From the NCBI GenBank assembly GCA_956465555.1, contig OY101124.1, forward strand, positions 186,001 to 250,000: a stretch of DNA of 64,000 bases. Reading direction: 5' to 3'. The position numbers and the translations under genes were made by a program. The DNA is from Nitzschia sp. pyKryTriq1. Taxonomy: Eukaryota > Bacillariophyta > Bacillariophyceae > Bacillariales > Bacillariaceae. The notes beneath the pieces were generated by a model. It searched no databases. It saw nothing but the letters and a program-made list of their open reading frames with translations, and had not been told where the DNA came from. Of the stretch, positions 17,923-28,464 are shown in pieces (positions within the stretch are counted from its first letter, which is position 1; the number at the start of each line of letters is the position of its first letter).

Positions 17923-18935
17923 AGAGGGATACGTGGGTGTTCAGTCTTATTGCTGTTATCTGCTGACTTTGTCTGTGTCGTCGCTAATGTTGATTTTGTG
18001 AGATTTGGCTTTTCTTCGGTAGTTGATGGATGATGCGTTTTGTGTTTATTCGTGAGGGGATCGTGACGAAGGCCTTGGAACTCGCACTCCACTGCGCACG
18101 ACTTGCATGCTCGTAAATAAGTAACAGCACAGATGCCCAATGATGAAAGAAGCGTGACTGAACAGTCTGCAGTCTGCACGTCTGCACGTCTACGACCCTG
18201 CTTCTCTTTTTACTCCGGCCGGTCGTGCCTGCGGCGCTCGCGTCGGTACCTTGTATGTACCGCCGGTACTGGTACATTATTGGGAAAATAATGTTACGAA
18301 AGTAACAGGTTCCCTTGGGGAGACAGCAAAAGCCTCGCTGGACAGATAAGTGTCGAATCGCTTTGCATGCGCTTCATCATAGTAGAGGAGCCGTCCTTGG
18401 ACCTTAACAGAGAAGTCTTCGGGGAAAGTAACAACACACTCTCACTTTTCCATCGAGCCGATCGAGGCGAGAGGGGTGGTTCGAGAAAAGAAACAGCATC
18501 ACCGGTGGGCTGATCGCTGTTCTGATACATGTAACAACTTGTTCTCTGTTGTTCGTTTGTTGTGAACCACGAGTTCGTAGAATTACTTCGAAGGAAATCA
18601 GGCCGTCGTCGCACAAGGGCTGGCGGGTCCCTCCTTTCTTCTTCTCAATCGCGTGGAGCTTTCGCCCTGCATTTTGGCAGGCGTCCGCTCAATCTACCCC
18701 GATCCAGACGAGCAATACATGGGCCACTACGAGAGCTAAATTTGTCGCGAACATCGAAATCCCGTCTTGTTTGATGTCTTACGAAGCGTAGAGCATTTAT
18801 GGGACACTTGTTCTCTACTTTATTCGATCCTAGTAAATGGATAACATATAAAAAATTCATGATGGAATCTCTATTGATTATTCTTGTTCATTTTAGATTG
18901 CTGATTCAAGAATTCCAGCACCGTGAGATTCCAAA
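17923..18935. other. Gene-free stretch upstream of LITAF gene, entering a decayed transposon
   Basis: No intact gene. The part from about 18550 may be the further-decayed 5' half of the piggyBac-like transposase that becomes readable at 18936, but stops and shifts prevent a confident alignment. Confidence 0.45.
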
Positions 18936-19606
18936 ATGACCAATCCGGCAAGTCGAGATTCTTTCCATTACGCAGTCTTGCATCTGGACGTCTACCAAGG
19001 AAAAAATCCTGCCAATCCAAACGTGGACGCCAGGTGTATATCTATGCCAACGACGCAGAAGGCCGTAGCGAATGCCGTCTATCAAACCAAGCTACATAAT
19101 GACATTGAGTATGGCTACCGCACCATCTCAATGGACAATCGGTACATGTGTCCCGAACTCGCCATCTTTCTTCGCGACAGGTGCAAGATCCTTTCAACTG
19201 GGACTTGTCGCAAGAATCGGATAGGCTGGCCAAAAGACTTAATGACCATGGAGAAGAAGAACGAAGACAGAGGGGAGTCACGTTTCGCCTAGGACAAGGT
19301 AAATGAAGTCCTAGCCATGCAGTGGATGGATAACAAAGTCGTGAACTGCTGTACCACCATTCTCGACACCGACCTTACGGATACGGAACGACGTGTCGGG
19401 GCATTGATCGTCCCGTTAGTTGTCCCACGCCCCCTCAAGACATACCACCAGCACATGTTCGGAGTCGACAAGGGGGACCAAGTCGAATGCACCTCGGTGG
19501 TTTCGCAAGGAAGGCGCACCACAAAAAGTGGTACAAGAAGTCTTATTTTGGAGTCTTGGATTTCATGCTGTTGAACGGTCGAGTGGCGTGGAACCTTTCC
19601 AAATAA
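18936..19606 (+). pseudogene. Decayed piggyBac-like transposase (C-terminal DDE region)
   Basis: One frame reads VLHLDVYQGKN, then YGYRTISMDNRYMCPELAIF and KILSTGTCRKNRIGWPK. These match the piggyBac (DDE_Tnp_1_7) core, including the conserved D in SMDN. A TAG at 19290 interrupts it. The same frame resumes with MQWMDNKVVNCC and PLKTYHQHMFGVDKGDQ (piggyBac W-D-K and GVD-x-DQ motifs). A frameshift near 19490 moves to another frame that reads KAHHKKWYKKSYFGVLDFM and NGRVAWNLSK, then stops at 19604. At least one stop and one frameshift, with the N-terminal half lost, so it cannot make active transposase. Confidence 0.85.
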
Positions 19607-19676
19607 AAATTGCAAATGTCGGAGGGAGGCTCTTATCTGCTCTTATCTCTATTTGTTTTAAGCAGAGATAAGAAAG

Positions 19677-19780
19677 TAGGGGCCTCGAAGGGCCGTGTTT
19701 TAAGACTTCGAGGCCCCTATAGGGGCCTCGGGGGGCCTCGAAAAAACCCCTTCGAGGCCCCTATAGGGGCCTCGAAGGGG
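19677..19780. repeat. Palindrome cluster built on GGGGCCTCGAA
   Basis: Holds a half-unit (TAGGGGCCTCGAAGGG, 19677-19692), a 22-bp perfect palindrome (19709-19730) and a 34-bp perfect palindrome (19747-19780, centre CCCCTA/TAGGGG). All are built from one 17-base arm. TTAA tetranucleotides, the piggyBac target site, occur at 19700 and 19797. It begins about 70 bp after the transposase remnant, so it may be its terminal or subterminal repeat region. Confidence 0.88.
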
Positions 19781-20243
19781 GGCGATCCGATTGGCGTTAA
19801 GATGAAAGAATTATAAAACTTAGCCACTGGAGCGCGATGGTGGGGCCGCTGCCCACACGCGCGTATCTGCGCAGCCTTGGGGGAGAATTTTGGGATTGAA
19901 GGGGCGCCTGACTAGCTAGATTTACAATTATTCTTCTCTACTACTCTACTACTAGCTAGATTTATTAGTACATAGAGTATTATCGACGTGCCACAATAAA
20001 CAACATGATGCCGATCGATGGAATGACGAATGATGAGAAAGATCCTCTACCTACTACGAGTACTAGCTAGCTAGTAGTAGAGCCTCTCTCTACTACTAGT
20101 CGTTTTTAGTTCGAAGGCAACTCACTTATCTCTAGCTACTACTAGTAGAGTAGAGTACTTCTAGTACCGGTACTACTATGCTCGTAGGTTGTAAAAATGA
20201 TGCATATCAATATATAAATCTAAACTTGTATGATGTACTAGTG
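19781..20243. other. 3' flank of the F-box/LRR gene, no gene seen
   Basis: CTAG-rich intergenic DNA (repeated ACTAGCTAG, CTACTACTAG) with one TACCGGTA octamer at 20165. Confidence 0.5.
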
Positions 20244-23171
20244 TTACAGCAGTAATTGTATAGAGTTGCCGTTGCTGCTGCTGTTGCTGCTGCTGCTATT
20301 CTGGTCGTCAAGAAAGGTCGATTGCACCAATTCTAGTACCAATGGTTCCAATTGACAACCTCGTAAATCCACTCGTCGCAATGCTCCTCGCTTATTGTTC
20401 TTATTATTATGTTCCCCCAATGACGCCAACTTCGTCAATCGTTTCATCAAGGGTGCATAGTAGTTGGATCCATTCGCCAACAAAGATACCATTTCTTGAC
20501 AAATCAACGTTTGGAGTTTCGGAGTTTGTTGCAACAGCTTGGCAAGACCGTATCCGGTCAAACGGGATTGTCGGGATAGATCCAAAGAGATTAAGCGGGA
20601 CAATCGAGCGCGAGATGCCCATTGTATCAAAGCTTGATCCGTCAATAAAGATGACGACGACGATGATGCTCGCGATGTTGATGTTGTGATGGGACAGGCG
20701 AGCGACAGCTCGACGAGTTGGCTCCATGCCAAACAAGGACCTAGTTGGTCCCACTGATGATCCGTCCAAAGATGTCCATCCAAGGAAAGTGATCGCAATG
20801 CAATTTCGACATTAACATCACCGTTTGCAGACGCTCCTCCTGCTCCTGCTGCTGTTTGAAAGAGTTTCAATACAGCCAGCGGTGGGACACTGGTCCCTTG
20901 AAGGTTTAATTCTTGGAGTTTGCCCATGTTCGCCGTTATGCTGCTGTGAGCATTGCTGCTGCTCGAAGAAAAGGGCATTCCCAAGCCCCTGTTGTTGTTA
21001 CTACTAGAAAGCAAGGAAGAGACCGAAGGAGGGTTGTTCCGGCGTGGCGACATGCCCGGTGGGCAGAAAAGAGACTGGAGAGAGCTCGCCGGGGTCGGAG
21101 AGTTGTCCCTTGGGGGCGACATTGGGGGTGTGACGGGACGGGCCGGAGACGGTGCCGGAGCGGGGGGTGCAAAAAAATTGGAAAGCACAGAAGCTTGTGG
21201 TGGAAGTGCCGTGGACGTGGTAGCGGTGGCAGGCGGCCCAAACATGCTCGCGAGTCCAGTCAACACCGGTGGCGGTGGTGCTGACGACGACGACGACGAC
21301 GCTGATGGCGGTGGGCCAAACATGTTGAGTAGCATGGAAGGCTTCATGGGCGGTGTGGGTTTTGCTCCAATAGCATTTTCTAGAGAAGAAAGAAGTGGTA
21401 GCTTGTTTTCGGTGACTAGCAGTGTCGCCAGGGGCTCAAGACTGGTAATACCAGTACAACCCTGTAGGTTTAACGCTTCGAGTGATGGGCACTGAGATGC
21501 AATCGAGCGCAAGGACGCACTCGTTAAGAGAGGGCAGTGATTCAGTGCTAGTTTCCGAAGCGAGTTGGACTTGTTTCGGGGTGCAGCAGCAGCACCACCA
21601 CCAGCCGCCCCGGCTTGTTGTGTCATTAACAACAGCACATGAGCATGAGTATCGGTCAAATCTTCAAAGTTGTGCAAGGTAAGTTCTTGTAATGAGGCCA
21701 CACTGGGAAGGTACGAATTTGCAGAGAGACAGTTTTGAATGTCTCGAATCTCCAATCGAATGGGTTGATAACGTTCCAAAACACTTTCCAGTGTCTGTCC
21801 TGTAAGCTCTTGTGCCGAGCGTTTAGCACTACTAGCAGTAGTAGTAGTAGTAGTAGCAGGAGCGCAAGAAGTTGATGCTGATGCTGATGATGATGATGAT
21901 GATACTTGTAGTGATGATTGAAAACTGGCATGGGCGGTTCGTACAAATTCAGTAGCATCCACCGAGTGCCACAACTTCTTGGAGGAATGGACGATGGATC
22001 GGTACCGTTGGGACACCATGCTCACCTTTAACGTCTCGGCAAGGTTCAAAAAGTCCAAGATACCGACCACCGTTTCATCTCGAAGTTTGCTCCAGTGGCA
22101 GTCAATGTTGACTGTGGCGTTCCATAATCCTCGAACTCTTCGTTCGGTGGACGGACGTATTATGGTTTTGCGAGTAGCAGTATTACCATCATAATTCGTT
22201 GACAGCAGTAATAGTTGTTGATGCCGTGGTGCTGGCTTTCTTGTTGTTGAAAACCTTGAGGAGGACTTGAGGCTCGGCTTGATGGCTGGTTTTAACGCAG
22301 ACGAGGGTCGAAGTGGAGCAGTAGCAGTAGCAGTAGCAGCCCCCGCCATGAGACTTGATCTTGGGCAGCTATGACTTGTTGGAGTGTTCATGCTAATACC
22401 ATCAGGGCCTTGTTGTGGTTGTTGTGGTTGTTGTTGTTGTTGTGCTTGTGGTAGTAGGAGCGCATCCCTGTTACTACCGGTATCGTAATCAGTATCAGTA
22501 GTATCCGCTGCATCCATCGAAGACGAAGACGACTCCTCGGTAAAGTCTTCCGAGTAATAGTACTCCCCATCACTTTGACTGGATGCATGATCATTACTGT
22601 CATTATTGTCATTCGTCGTCGTCGAAGATTTTTTTTCTGCTTCTGCAGATTCCGACCGTTCGCTTGGTTCCGCGTTGCTATTACCGGTAATATCGGCAGT
22701 AGGTGATGTGACTACCGGGACTTGTACTGCTACAGAGGAGGAGGAGGAGGAGGAGGGAGATGATTCTGCCAGTAGTAGAGAGGCGCTCGCCACTGTAGCA
22801 GTAGCAGATAAAGAGTGTAGATGAATCATCCTCCTCCCATCCATCATCATCATATTATGATTATCATTGCTGTTGCTACGAGTACCGGAATTATGGAGGA
22901 TCCGTTGGGTACCACTTCTCGGCTCGAAACCCGTGTTATTTTTCTCGCACGACGAATGCTCGTCGTCTTTTAGCGGTAACTTCAAGGCTTGCTCGGCGGC
23001 TGTCGCTGGCTGGATCTTATTGTGACCTCTTCGTATCGTAAAGGAGGGGACGCTATTATTCGTGCAGCTGCTGCTGCTGTTGCTGCTGCTGCTGCATTGA
23101 GTGTTGTTATTATTACTATTATTATTGTTGGTGTTGGTGTTGTTGTGGCTGTGGTTGTTTGTAAACAACAT
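20244..23171 (-). CDS. F-box and leucine-rich-repeat protein with disordered insertions
   Basis: Single exon, 975 residues. The N-terminal 340 residues are disordered (Asn, Ser, Gln, Asp/Glu runs). An F-box-like helix bundle lies at about 359-405: HWSKLRDETVVGILDFLNLAETLKVSMVS, then RYRSIVHSSKKLWHSVD. LRRs of the cysteine-containing F-box type follow: SLQELTLHNFEDL, SLRKLALNHCPLLT and SLEALNLQGCTGI (to about 590), then LQELNLQGTSVPPL and further repeats to about 960. Between the two LRR blocks is a roughly 110-residue Pro/Ser/Ala loop with four copies of an F-x-PP motif (MFGPP, MFGPP, FFAPP, LFCPP). Expected role: substrate receptor of an SCF-type ubiquitin ligase (family knowledge; the F-box is recognised by pattern only). 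An identical copy lies at 28465. Confidence 0.82.
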   Translation of the reverse strand: MLFTNNHSHNNTNTNNNNSNNNNTQCSSSSNSSSSCTNNSVPSFTIRRGHNKIQPATAAEQALKLPLKDDEHSSCEKNNTGFEPRSGTQRILHNSGTRSNSNDNHNMMMMDGRRMIHLHSLSATATVASASLLLAESSPSSSSSSSVAVQVPVVTSPTADITGNSNAEPSERSESAEAEKKSSTTTNDNNDSNDHASSQSDGEYYYSEDFTEESSSSSMDAADTTDTDYDTGSNRDALLLPQAQQQQQPQQPQQGPDGISMNTPTSHSCPRSSLMAGAATATATAPLRPSSALKPAIKPSLKSSSRFSTTRKPAPRHQQLLLLSTNYDGNTATRKTIIRPSTERRVRGLWNATVNIDCHWSKLRDETVVGILDFLNLAETLKVSMVSQRYRSIVHSSKKLWHSVDATEFVRTAHASFQSSLQVSSSSSSASASTSCAPATTTTTTASSAKRSAQELTGQTLESVLERYQPIRLEIRDIQNCLSANSYLPSVASLQELTLHNFEDLTDTHAHVLLLMTQQAGAAGGGAAAAPRNKSNSLRKLALNHCPLLTSASLRSIASQCPSLEALNLQGCTGITSLEPLATLLVTENKLPLLSSLENAIGAKPTPPMKPSMLLNMFGPPPSASSSSSSAPPPPVLTGLASMFGPPATATTSTALPPQASVLSNFFAPPAPAPSPARPVTPPMSPPRDNSPTPASSLQSLFCPPGMSPRRNNPPSVSSLLSSSNNNRGLGMPFSSSSSNAHSSITANMGKLQELNLQGTSVPPLAVLKLFQTAAGAGGASANGDVNVEIALRSLSLDGHLWTDHQWDQLGPCLAWSQLVELSLACPITTSTSRASSSSSSLLTDQALIQWASRARLSRLISLDLSRQSRLTGYGLAKLLQQTPKLQTLICQEMVSLLANGSNYYAPLMKRLTKLASLGEHNNKNNKRGALRRVDLRGCQLEPLVLELVQSTFLDDQNSSSSNSSSNGNSIQLLL

Positions 23172-24285
23172 GGTGACATTGGATTGGTTGATACAAACAA
23201 GTTGTGTTGTGTTGTGTTGTGTTGTGTTAGTTGCGTGCTGCGTCTTCTACGAAATCCGCGTATGTATGGTAAATAATTTATTTTTTTATCCGGCAAGTTC
23301 TCTTGCTTGGTGGTTGTGCGTGTTATGCTCATTGTGGACCGAGCGGAGCGACGGGCGTTCGCTTTTTTATTTGCGACTTCTCGCTTGCATCATCGACAAC
23401 AACCGACGAACGCACCACTACCGACCGCTTCGCTCCGCCGGCCCCGTAAGAACGATCGCTGACGTCAATAATATGCCACCTCCGAAGGAAGGGCTTATGG
23501 GACGACACTGCCAATAGAGATCTACCGGTACTGTAAATAAGCCCGCAATACCGGATAAGTTCCACGTGCGTGAATGAAGAAGGCGAAGGCGGAACTCAGA
23601 GAATTCGTTCGGTCACAAAATCGGAGTCGACAACCAACTACTGCAGAATAACTACTGGCGATGAGCGACGACGACGACGATGGACTGCTCTTGTAGACTA
23701 CTACCTACGATGTACCCTGCTACCGGTAGCCTGGCACGCGTACCGCCCGGTAAGGACATCTAAGAAGGGTAAAGCTCGAGATGCATGTCGAGATCCATCT
23801 CCTCGACTACAAAGACAGTACTACCGGTACTACGGTAGTACTGTCTTTGTAGTTAGTCCTGTACCGGTACGCAGAGACTACTCTACAAATAGATGAGTCG
23901 TCAGTCGTCGTCGCCTGCTGTAAAGATAGTGTAGTAGGCTACTATGATGTGACTACCGGTACCGTAGCTTTCCTGCTGGCTCTTAGTAGAACGGCAAAAG
24001 AAATACTGTACGGTATGGGTACGGATCGTGACTTACGGCAAGTATCACTGAGTCTGAGTTCTGCCTATAGAGCTAGTAGAGTAGATTCTACGTTCTACTG
24101 CTACTCAAGAGAGAGTAGTTGTTCTAATAGCTACTACTAGTAGAGAAAATGTAGATTGGATGTAAAATGGCCGAGTGCTAAATGGGGTTACACTATTCTC
24201 TACACTTGCTGTCGGGATGAGCACATCCAATGTGCTCCCTTGGAAATGTAGTATAGTGCATTAGTGTTGGGGTTCGTTTCGTCAT
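23172..24285. other. Upstream region of F-box/LRR gene, no gene seen, contains a long hairpin
   Basis: The leader next to the start codon has TGTTGTGTTG repeats. It contains five TACCGGTA octamers (23523, 23721, 23822, 23862, 23954) and a 20-bp-stem hairpin. Several short frames exist here but none resembles a known protein. Confidence 0.5.
23807..23852. repeat. Perfect 20-bp inverted repeat with 6-nt loop
   Basis: The left arm CTACAAAGACAGTACTACCG (23807-23826) is perfectly complementary to 23833-23852, with loop GTACTA. Duplicated at 32028-32073 with the large block. Confidence 0.95.
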
Positions 24286-24485
24286 NNNNNNNNNNNNNNN
24301 NNNNNNNNNNNNNNNNNNNNNNNNNNNNNNNNNNNNNNNNNNNNNNNNNNNNNNNNNNNNNNNNNNNNNNNNNNNNNNNNNNNNNNNNNNNNNNNNNNNN
24401 NNNNNNNNNNNNNNNNNNNNNNNNNNNNNNNNNNNNNNNNNNNNNNNNNNNNNNNNNNNNNNNNNNNNNNNNNNNNNNNNNNNNN
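24286..24485. other. Assembly gap (200 N), gap 1
   Basis: Exactly 200 N, a placeholder length shared by all three gaps in the window. The flanks are the two ends of the same 8,021-bp block, so the true relation is probably an overlap, not a gap. Confidence 0.98.
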
Positions 24486-24636
24486 TTGACACTACACCAC
24501 CACCGCGCTACGACGGACTCTCAGCAGCACACCAACACTCAAGAAGAACCACAAAAAAACTAACAAACAACGATCGTACTTGCATTACTCTACTACTAGA
24601 GACTAGCTCGCCAACAACAACAACAACAACAACAAC

Positions 24637-25344
24637 ATGAGTCAACAAACAGAGGAAAACAAGACAACTGTAACTGCTTATGGCGGAGAACAAGGAGAGA
24701 AGATCGACCTTCGAAAGGTATTCGATCCGCTCACGGAAAAGGCAGACGAACGCAAGAAACTAGAAGAGCAGTTTAAGCATGTCAAGGGTGTGGTCGTAGA
24801 GAAAGCTGGAGAAGTCCGAAAGAGTATCGTCGAAATGGAGGAAGTTGTCGCTGAGAAAGCTGGAGAAGTCAGAAAGAGTATCGTTGAAATGGAGGAAGTT
24901 GTCGCTGAGAAAGCTGGAGAGCTCAAGTCCACTCTCATTGAAAAGACTGGCAGCTGTCGACGAAGTCTCGGTGAGATCATCGAAAAACATAGTCATCGTG
25001 ATGAAGGAAAACCAGCAGCAGCACACGACGATCATGATGACGATGAACAAGAAGAACAAAAGGAACTGCTGAAGAAGAAGGAAGAGGACGCGGACGTTGT
25101 CGTCAAGGAAAACAAAGTGGAGGCTGCAAAAGAGTGGGTGGTTCACAAAGTCGAAGATTTCGTAGACTTCATTGGAGTTTCTCCCAAAAATATGGAGGGT
25201 TCTACCAAGAAAAGGCTGTCAAAAGATCTCGTAGAAATCATTCCTCCTGGTCTAGACAAGGCGGAAGAAGTGCACGAAGGGCGTGTTCACTTTCAAGAAA
25301 AGGTTGAACAGGCAAGGGATGAAGAGACCGAGAAGCATGAGTAA
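24637..25344 (+). CDS. Hydrophilic repeat-helix protein, identical second copy
   Basis: Residue-identical to the gene at 16416-17123 (235 aa, three 18-residue VVxEKAGE units). Its leader is present only from 24486, because the gap cuts off the upstream region. Likely the same locus represented twice. Confidence 0.7.
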   Translation: MSQQTEENKTTVTAYGGEQGEKIDLRKVFDPLTEKADERKKLEEQFKHVKGVVVEKAGEVRKSIVEMEEVVAEKAGEVRKSIVEMEEVVAEKAGELKSTLIEKTGSCRRSLGEIIEKHSHRDEGKPAAAHDDHDDDEQEEQKELLKKKEEDADVVVKENKVEAAKEWVVHKVEDFVDFIGVSPKNMEGSTKKRLSKDLVEIIPPGLDKAEEVHEGRVHFQEKVEQARDEETEKHE

Positions 25345-25687
25345 GCACCTTGGTCAGTCGTGGTGCTCTCTACTAGTACTTGGATGAGCTCCTACTAGTA
25401 GAAGAAGGATGATAGGACGATGATGATTGCAGACACGAAACAGCGAAATATCTGATTAGGATACTATTCTTCTCCCGAGAAGACTTTCTTACTGCCGCCG
25501 CCCATACTTCTTCGACGACGGCAATAATATGCTGGGGGGACGAAAACTGAATTGCACATTTAATTAACTGATAATTATACATATTACTATTCGAATACTG
25601 AGGAATGATTTTCATTTTTTTGGTTCAAGAGTTTCCTACTACTAGTAGTAGTACCAGAAGGCCGCTATTGTATTTCTTCTTCTTCAT

Positions 25688-26143
25688 CTACATTTGCTCC
25701 TTCACGCAGCAACCCTCCAATGCCTTGATGGTACCAATCTTCTTGCCACAGTTCTGGCAGAAGTGATCCGTTTGTTTCATCGAATCGACAACCAATGGGA
25801 TCCAGCAAAGTGGGAAAAAGACGCACGCAGTTACAGCTACACCCACCCAGGTGAGTGCACTTGGATACGTTCGAGTCGACGTTCGTACGTGTGACTTTTT
25901 GCACTGTGGGCACATTGACAGTTGTACCGGGCGTCGGCTGCCACTAAACATAACATCTTGATGGCCCGGGGCGTAGGGACTTCCTGGATGTGGCTCATAT
26001 TCATCCAAAATGACGGTGACGGCATGGGATCCAACCGTGACTCCTTGCACGTAAGGTTCCGCCGACGAGGATGAAGAGCCAGCGGGAATCGCCGTGGGAA
26101 CCGAAGAATAGCTGATATCAGATTTTGTCATGATGATGATCAA
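25688..26143 (-). CDS. LITAF-like zinc ribbon protein, identical second copy
   Basis: Residue-identical to 17467-17922, with intact CPQC and HFCQNC half-sites around the hydrophobic segment. Probably one gene represented twice by unmerged contigs. Confidence 0.88.
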   Translation of the reverse strand: MIIIMTKSDISYSSVPTAIPAGSSSSSAEPYVQGVTVGSHAVTVILDEYEPHPGSPYAPGHQDVMFSGSRRPVQLSMCPQCKKSHVRTSTRTYPSALTWVGVAVTACVFFPLCWIPLVVDSMKQTDHFCQNCGKKIGTIKALEGCCVKEQM

Positions 26144-27156
26144 AGAGGGATACGTGGGTGTTCAGTCTTATTGCTGTTATCTGCTGACTTTGTCTGTGTC
26201 GTCGCTAATGTTGATTTTGTGAGATTTGGCTTTTCTTCGGTAGTTGATGGATGATGCGTTTTGTGTTTATTCGTGAGGGGATCGTGACGAAGGCCTTGGA
26301 ACTCGCACTCCACTGCGCACGACTTGCATGCTCGTAAATAAGTAACAGCACAGATGCCCAATGATGAAAGAAGCGTGACTGAACAGTCTGCAGTCTGCAC
26401 GTCTGCACGTCTACGACCCTGCTTCTCTTTTTACTCCGGCCGGTCGTGCCTGCGGCGCTCGCGTCGGTACCTTGTATGTACCGCCGGTACTGGTACATTA
26501 TTGGGAAAATAATGTTACGAAAGTAACAGGTTCCCTTGGGGAGACAGCAAAAGCCTCGCTGGACAGATAAGTGTCGAATCGCTTTGCATGCGCTTCATCA
26601 TAGTAGAGGAGCCGTCCTTGGACCTTAACAGAGAAGTCTTCGGGGAAAGTAACAACACACTCTCACTTTTCCATCGAGCCGATCGAGGCGAGAGGGGTGG
26701 TTCGAGAAAAGAAACAGCATCACCGGTGGGCTGATCGCTGTTCTGATACATGTAACAACTTGTTCTCTGTTGTTCGTTTGTTGTGAACCACGAGTTCGTA
26801 GAATTACTTCGAAGGAAATCAGGCCGTCGTCGCACAAGGGCTGGCGGGTCCCTCCTTTCTTCTTCTCAATCGCGTGGAGCTTTCGCCCTGCATTTTGGCA
26901 GGCGTCCGCTCAATCTACCCCGATCCAGACGAGCAATACATGGGCCACTACGAGAGCTAAATTTGTCGCGAACATCGAAATCCCGTCTTGTTTGATGTCT
27001 TACGAAGCGTAGAGCATTTATGGGACACTTGTTCTCTACTTTATTCGATCCTAGTAAATGGATAACATATAAAAAATTCATGATGGAATCTCTATTGATT
27101 ATTCTTGTTCATTTTAGATTGCTGATTCAAGAATTCCAGCACCGTGAGATTCCAAA

Positions 27157-27827
27157 ATGACCAATCCGGCAAGTCGAGATTCTTTCCATTACGCAGTCTT
27201 GCATCTGGACGTCTACCAAGGAAAAAATCCTGCCAATCCAAACGTGGACGCCAGGTGTATATCTATGCCAACGACGCAGAAGGCCGTAGCGAATGCCGTC
27301 TATCAAACCAAGCTACATAATGACATTGAGTATGGCTACCGCACCATCTCAATGGACAATCGGTACATGTGTCCCGAACTCGCCATCTTTCTTCGCGACA
27401 GGTGCAAGATCCTTTCAACTGGGACTTGTCGCAAGAATCGGATAGGCTGGCCAAAAGACTTAATGACCATGGAGAAGAAGAACGAAGACAGAGGGGAGTC
27501 ACGTTTCGCCTAGGACAAGGTAAATGAAGTCCTAGCCATGCAGTGGATGGATAACAAAGTCGTGAACTGCTGTACCACCATTCTCGACACCGACCTTACG
27601 GATACGGAACGACGTGTCGGGGCATTGATCGTCCCGTTAGTTGTCCCACGCCCCCTCAAGACATACCACCAGCACATGTTCGGAGTCGACAAGGGGGACC
27701 AAGTCGAATGCACCTCGGTGGTTTCGCAAGGAAGGCGCACCACAAAAAGTGGTACAAGAAGTCTTATTTTGGAGTCTTGGATTTCATGCTGTTGAACGGT
27801 CGAGTGGCGTGGAACCTTTCCAAATAA
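27157..27827 (+). pseudogene. Decayed piggyBac-like transposase, second copy
   Basis: Carries the same TAG interruption and the same downstream frameshift as 18936-19606. Sharing every lesion shows that the block was duplicated, or assembled twice, after the decay. Confidence 0.84.
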
Positions 27828-27897
27828 AAATTGCAAATGTCGGAGGGAGGCTCTTATCTGCTCTTATCTCTATTTGTTTTAAGCAGAGATAAGAAAG

Positions 27898-28001
27898 TAG
27901 GGGCCTCGAAGGGCCGTGTTTTAAGACTTCGAGGCCCCTATAGGGGCCTCGGGGGGCCTCGAAAAAACCCCTTCGAGGCCCCTATAGGGGCCTCGAAGGG
28001 G
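27898..28001. repeat. GGGGCCTCGAA palindrome cluster, second copy
   Basis: Identical to 19677-19780, including the 34-bp perfect palindrome (27968-28001). Confidence 0.88.
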
Positions 28002-28464
28002 GGCGATCCGATTGGCGTTAAGATGAAAGAATTATAAAACTTAGCCACTGGAGCGCGATGGTGGGGCCGCTGCCCACACGCGCGTATCTGCGCAGCCTTG
28101 GGGGAGAATTTTGGGATTGAAGGGGCGCCTGACTAGCTAGATTTACAATTATTCTTCTCTACTACTCTACTACTAGCTAGATTTATTAGTACATAGAGTA
28201 TTATCGACGTGCCACAATAAACAACATGATGCCGATCGATGGAATGACGAATGATGAGAAAGATCCTCTACCTACTACGAGTACTAGCTAGCTAGTAGTA
28301 GAGCCTCTCTCTACTACTAGTCGTTTTTAGTTCGAAGGCAACTCACTTATCTCTAGCTACTACTAGTAGAGTAGAGTACTTCTAGTACCGGTACTACTAT
28401 GCTCGTAGGTTGTAAAAATGATGCATATCAATATATAAATCTAAACTTGTATGATGTACTAGTG

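Larger units (their letters stand above)
16265..24285 (+). repeat. 8,021-bp duplicated block, copy 1 (left contig end)
   Basis: Matches 24486-32506 at a constant offset of 8,221 bp with no indel. All encoded frames are residue-identical and every noncoding stretch compared by eye is identical. This copy ends at the last base before the 200-N gap, while the other starts at the first base after it. Confidence 0.97.

Noticed and set aside
20953-21495. 180-codon plus-strand Gly/Asp-rich frame
   Set aside because: Antisense shadow of the F-box/LRR gene's Pro/Ser loop; no start context or domain.
24264-24563. Open frames running through the N gaps (also at 35636-36093 and 58830-59307)
   Set aside because: They exist only because N codons are not read as stops; no coding similarity on either side except the myosin and carrier frames already annotated.
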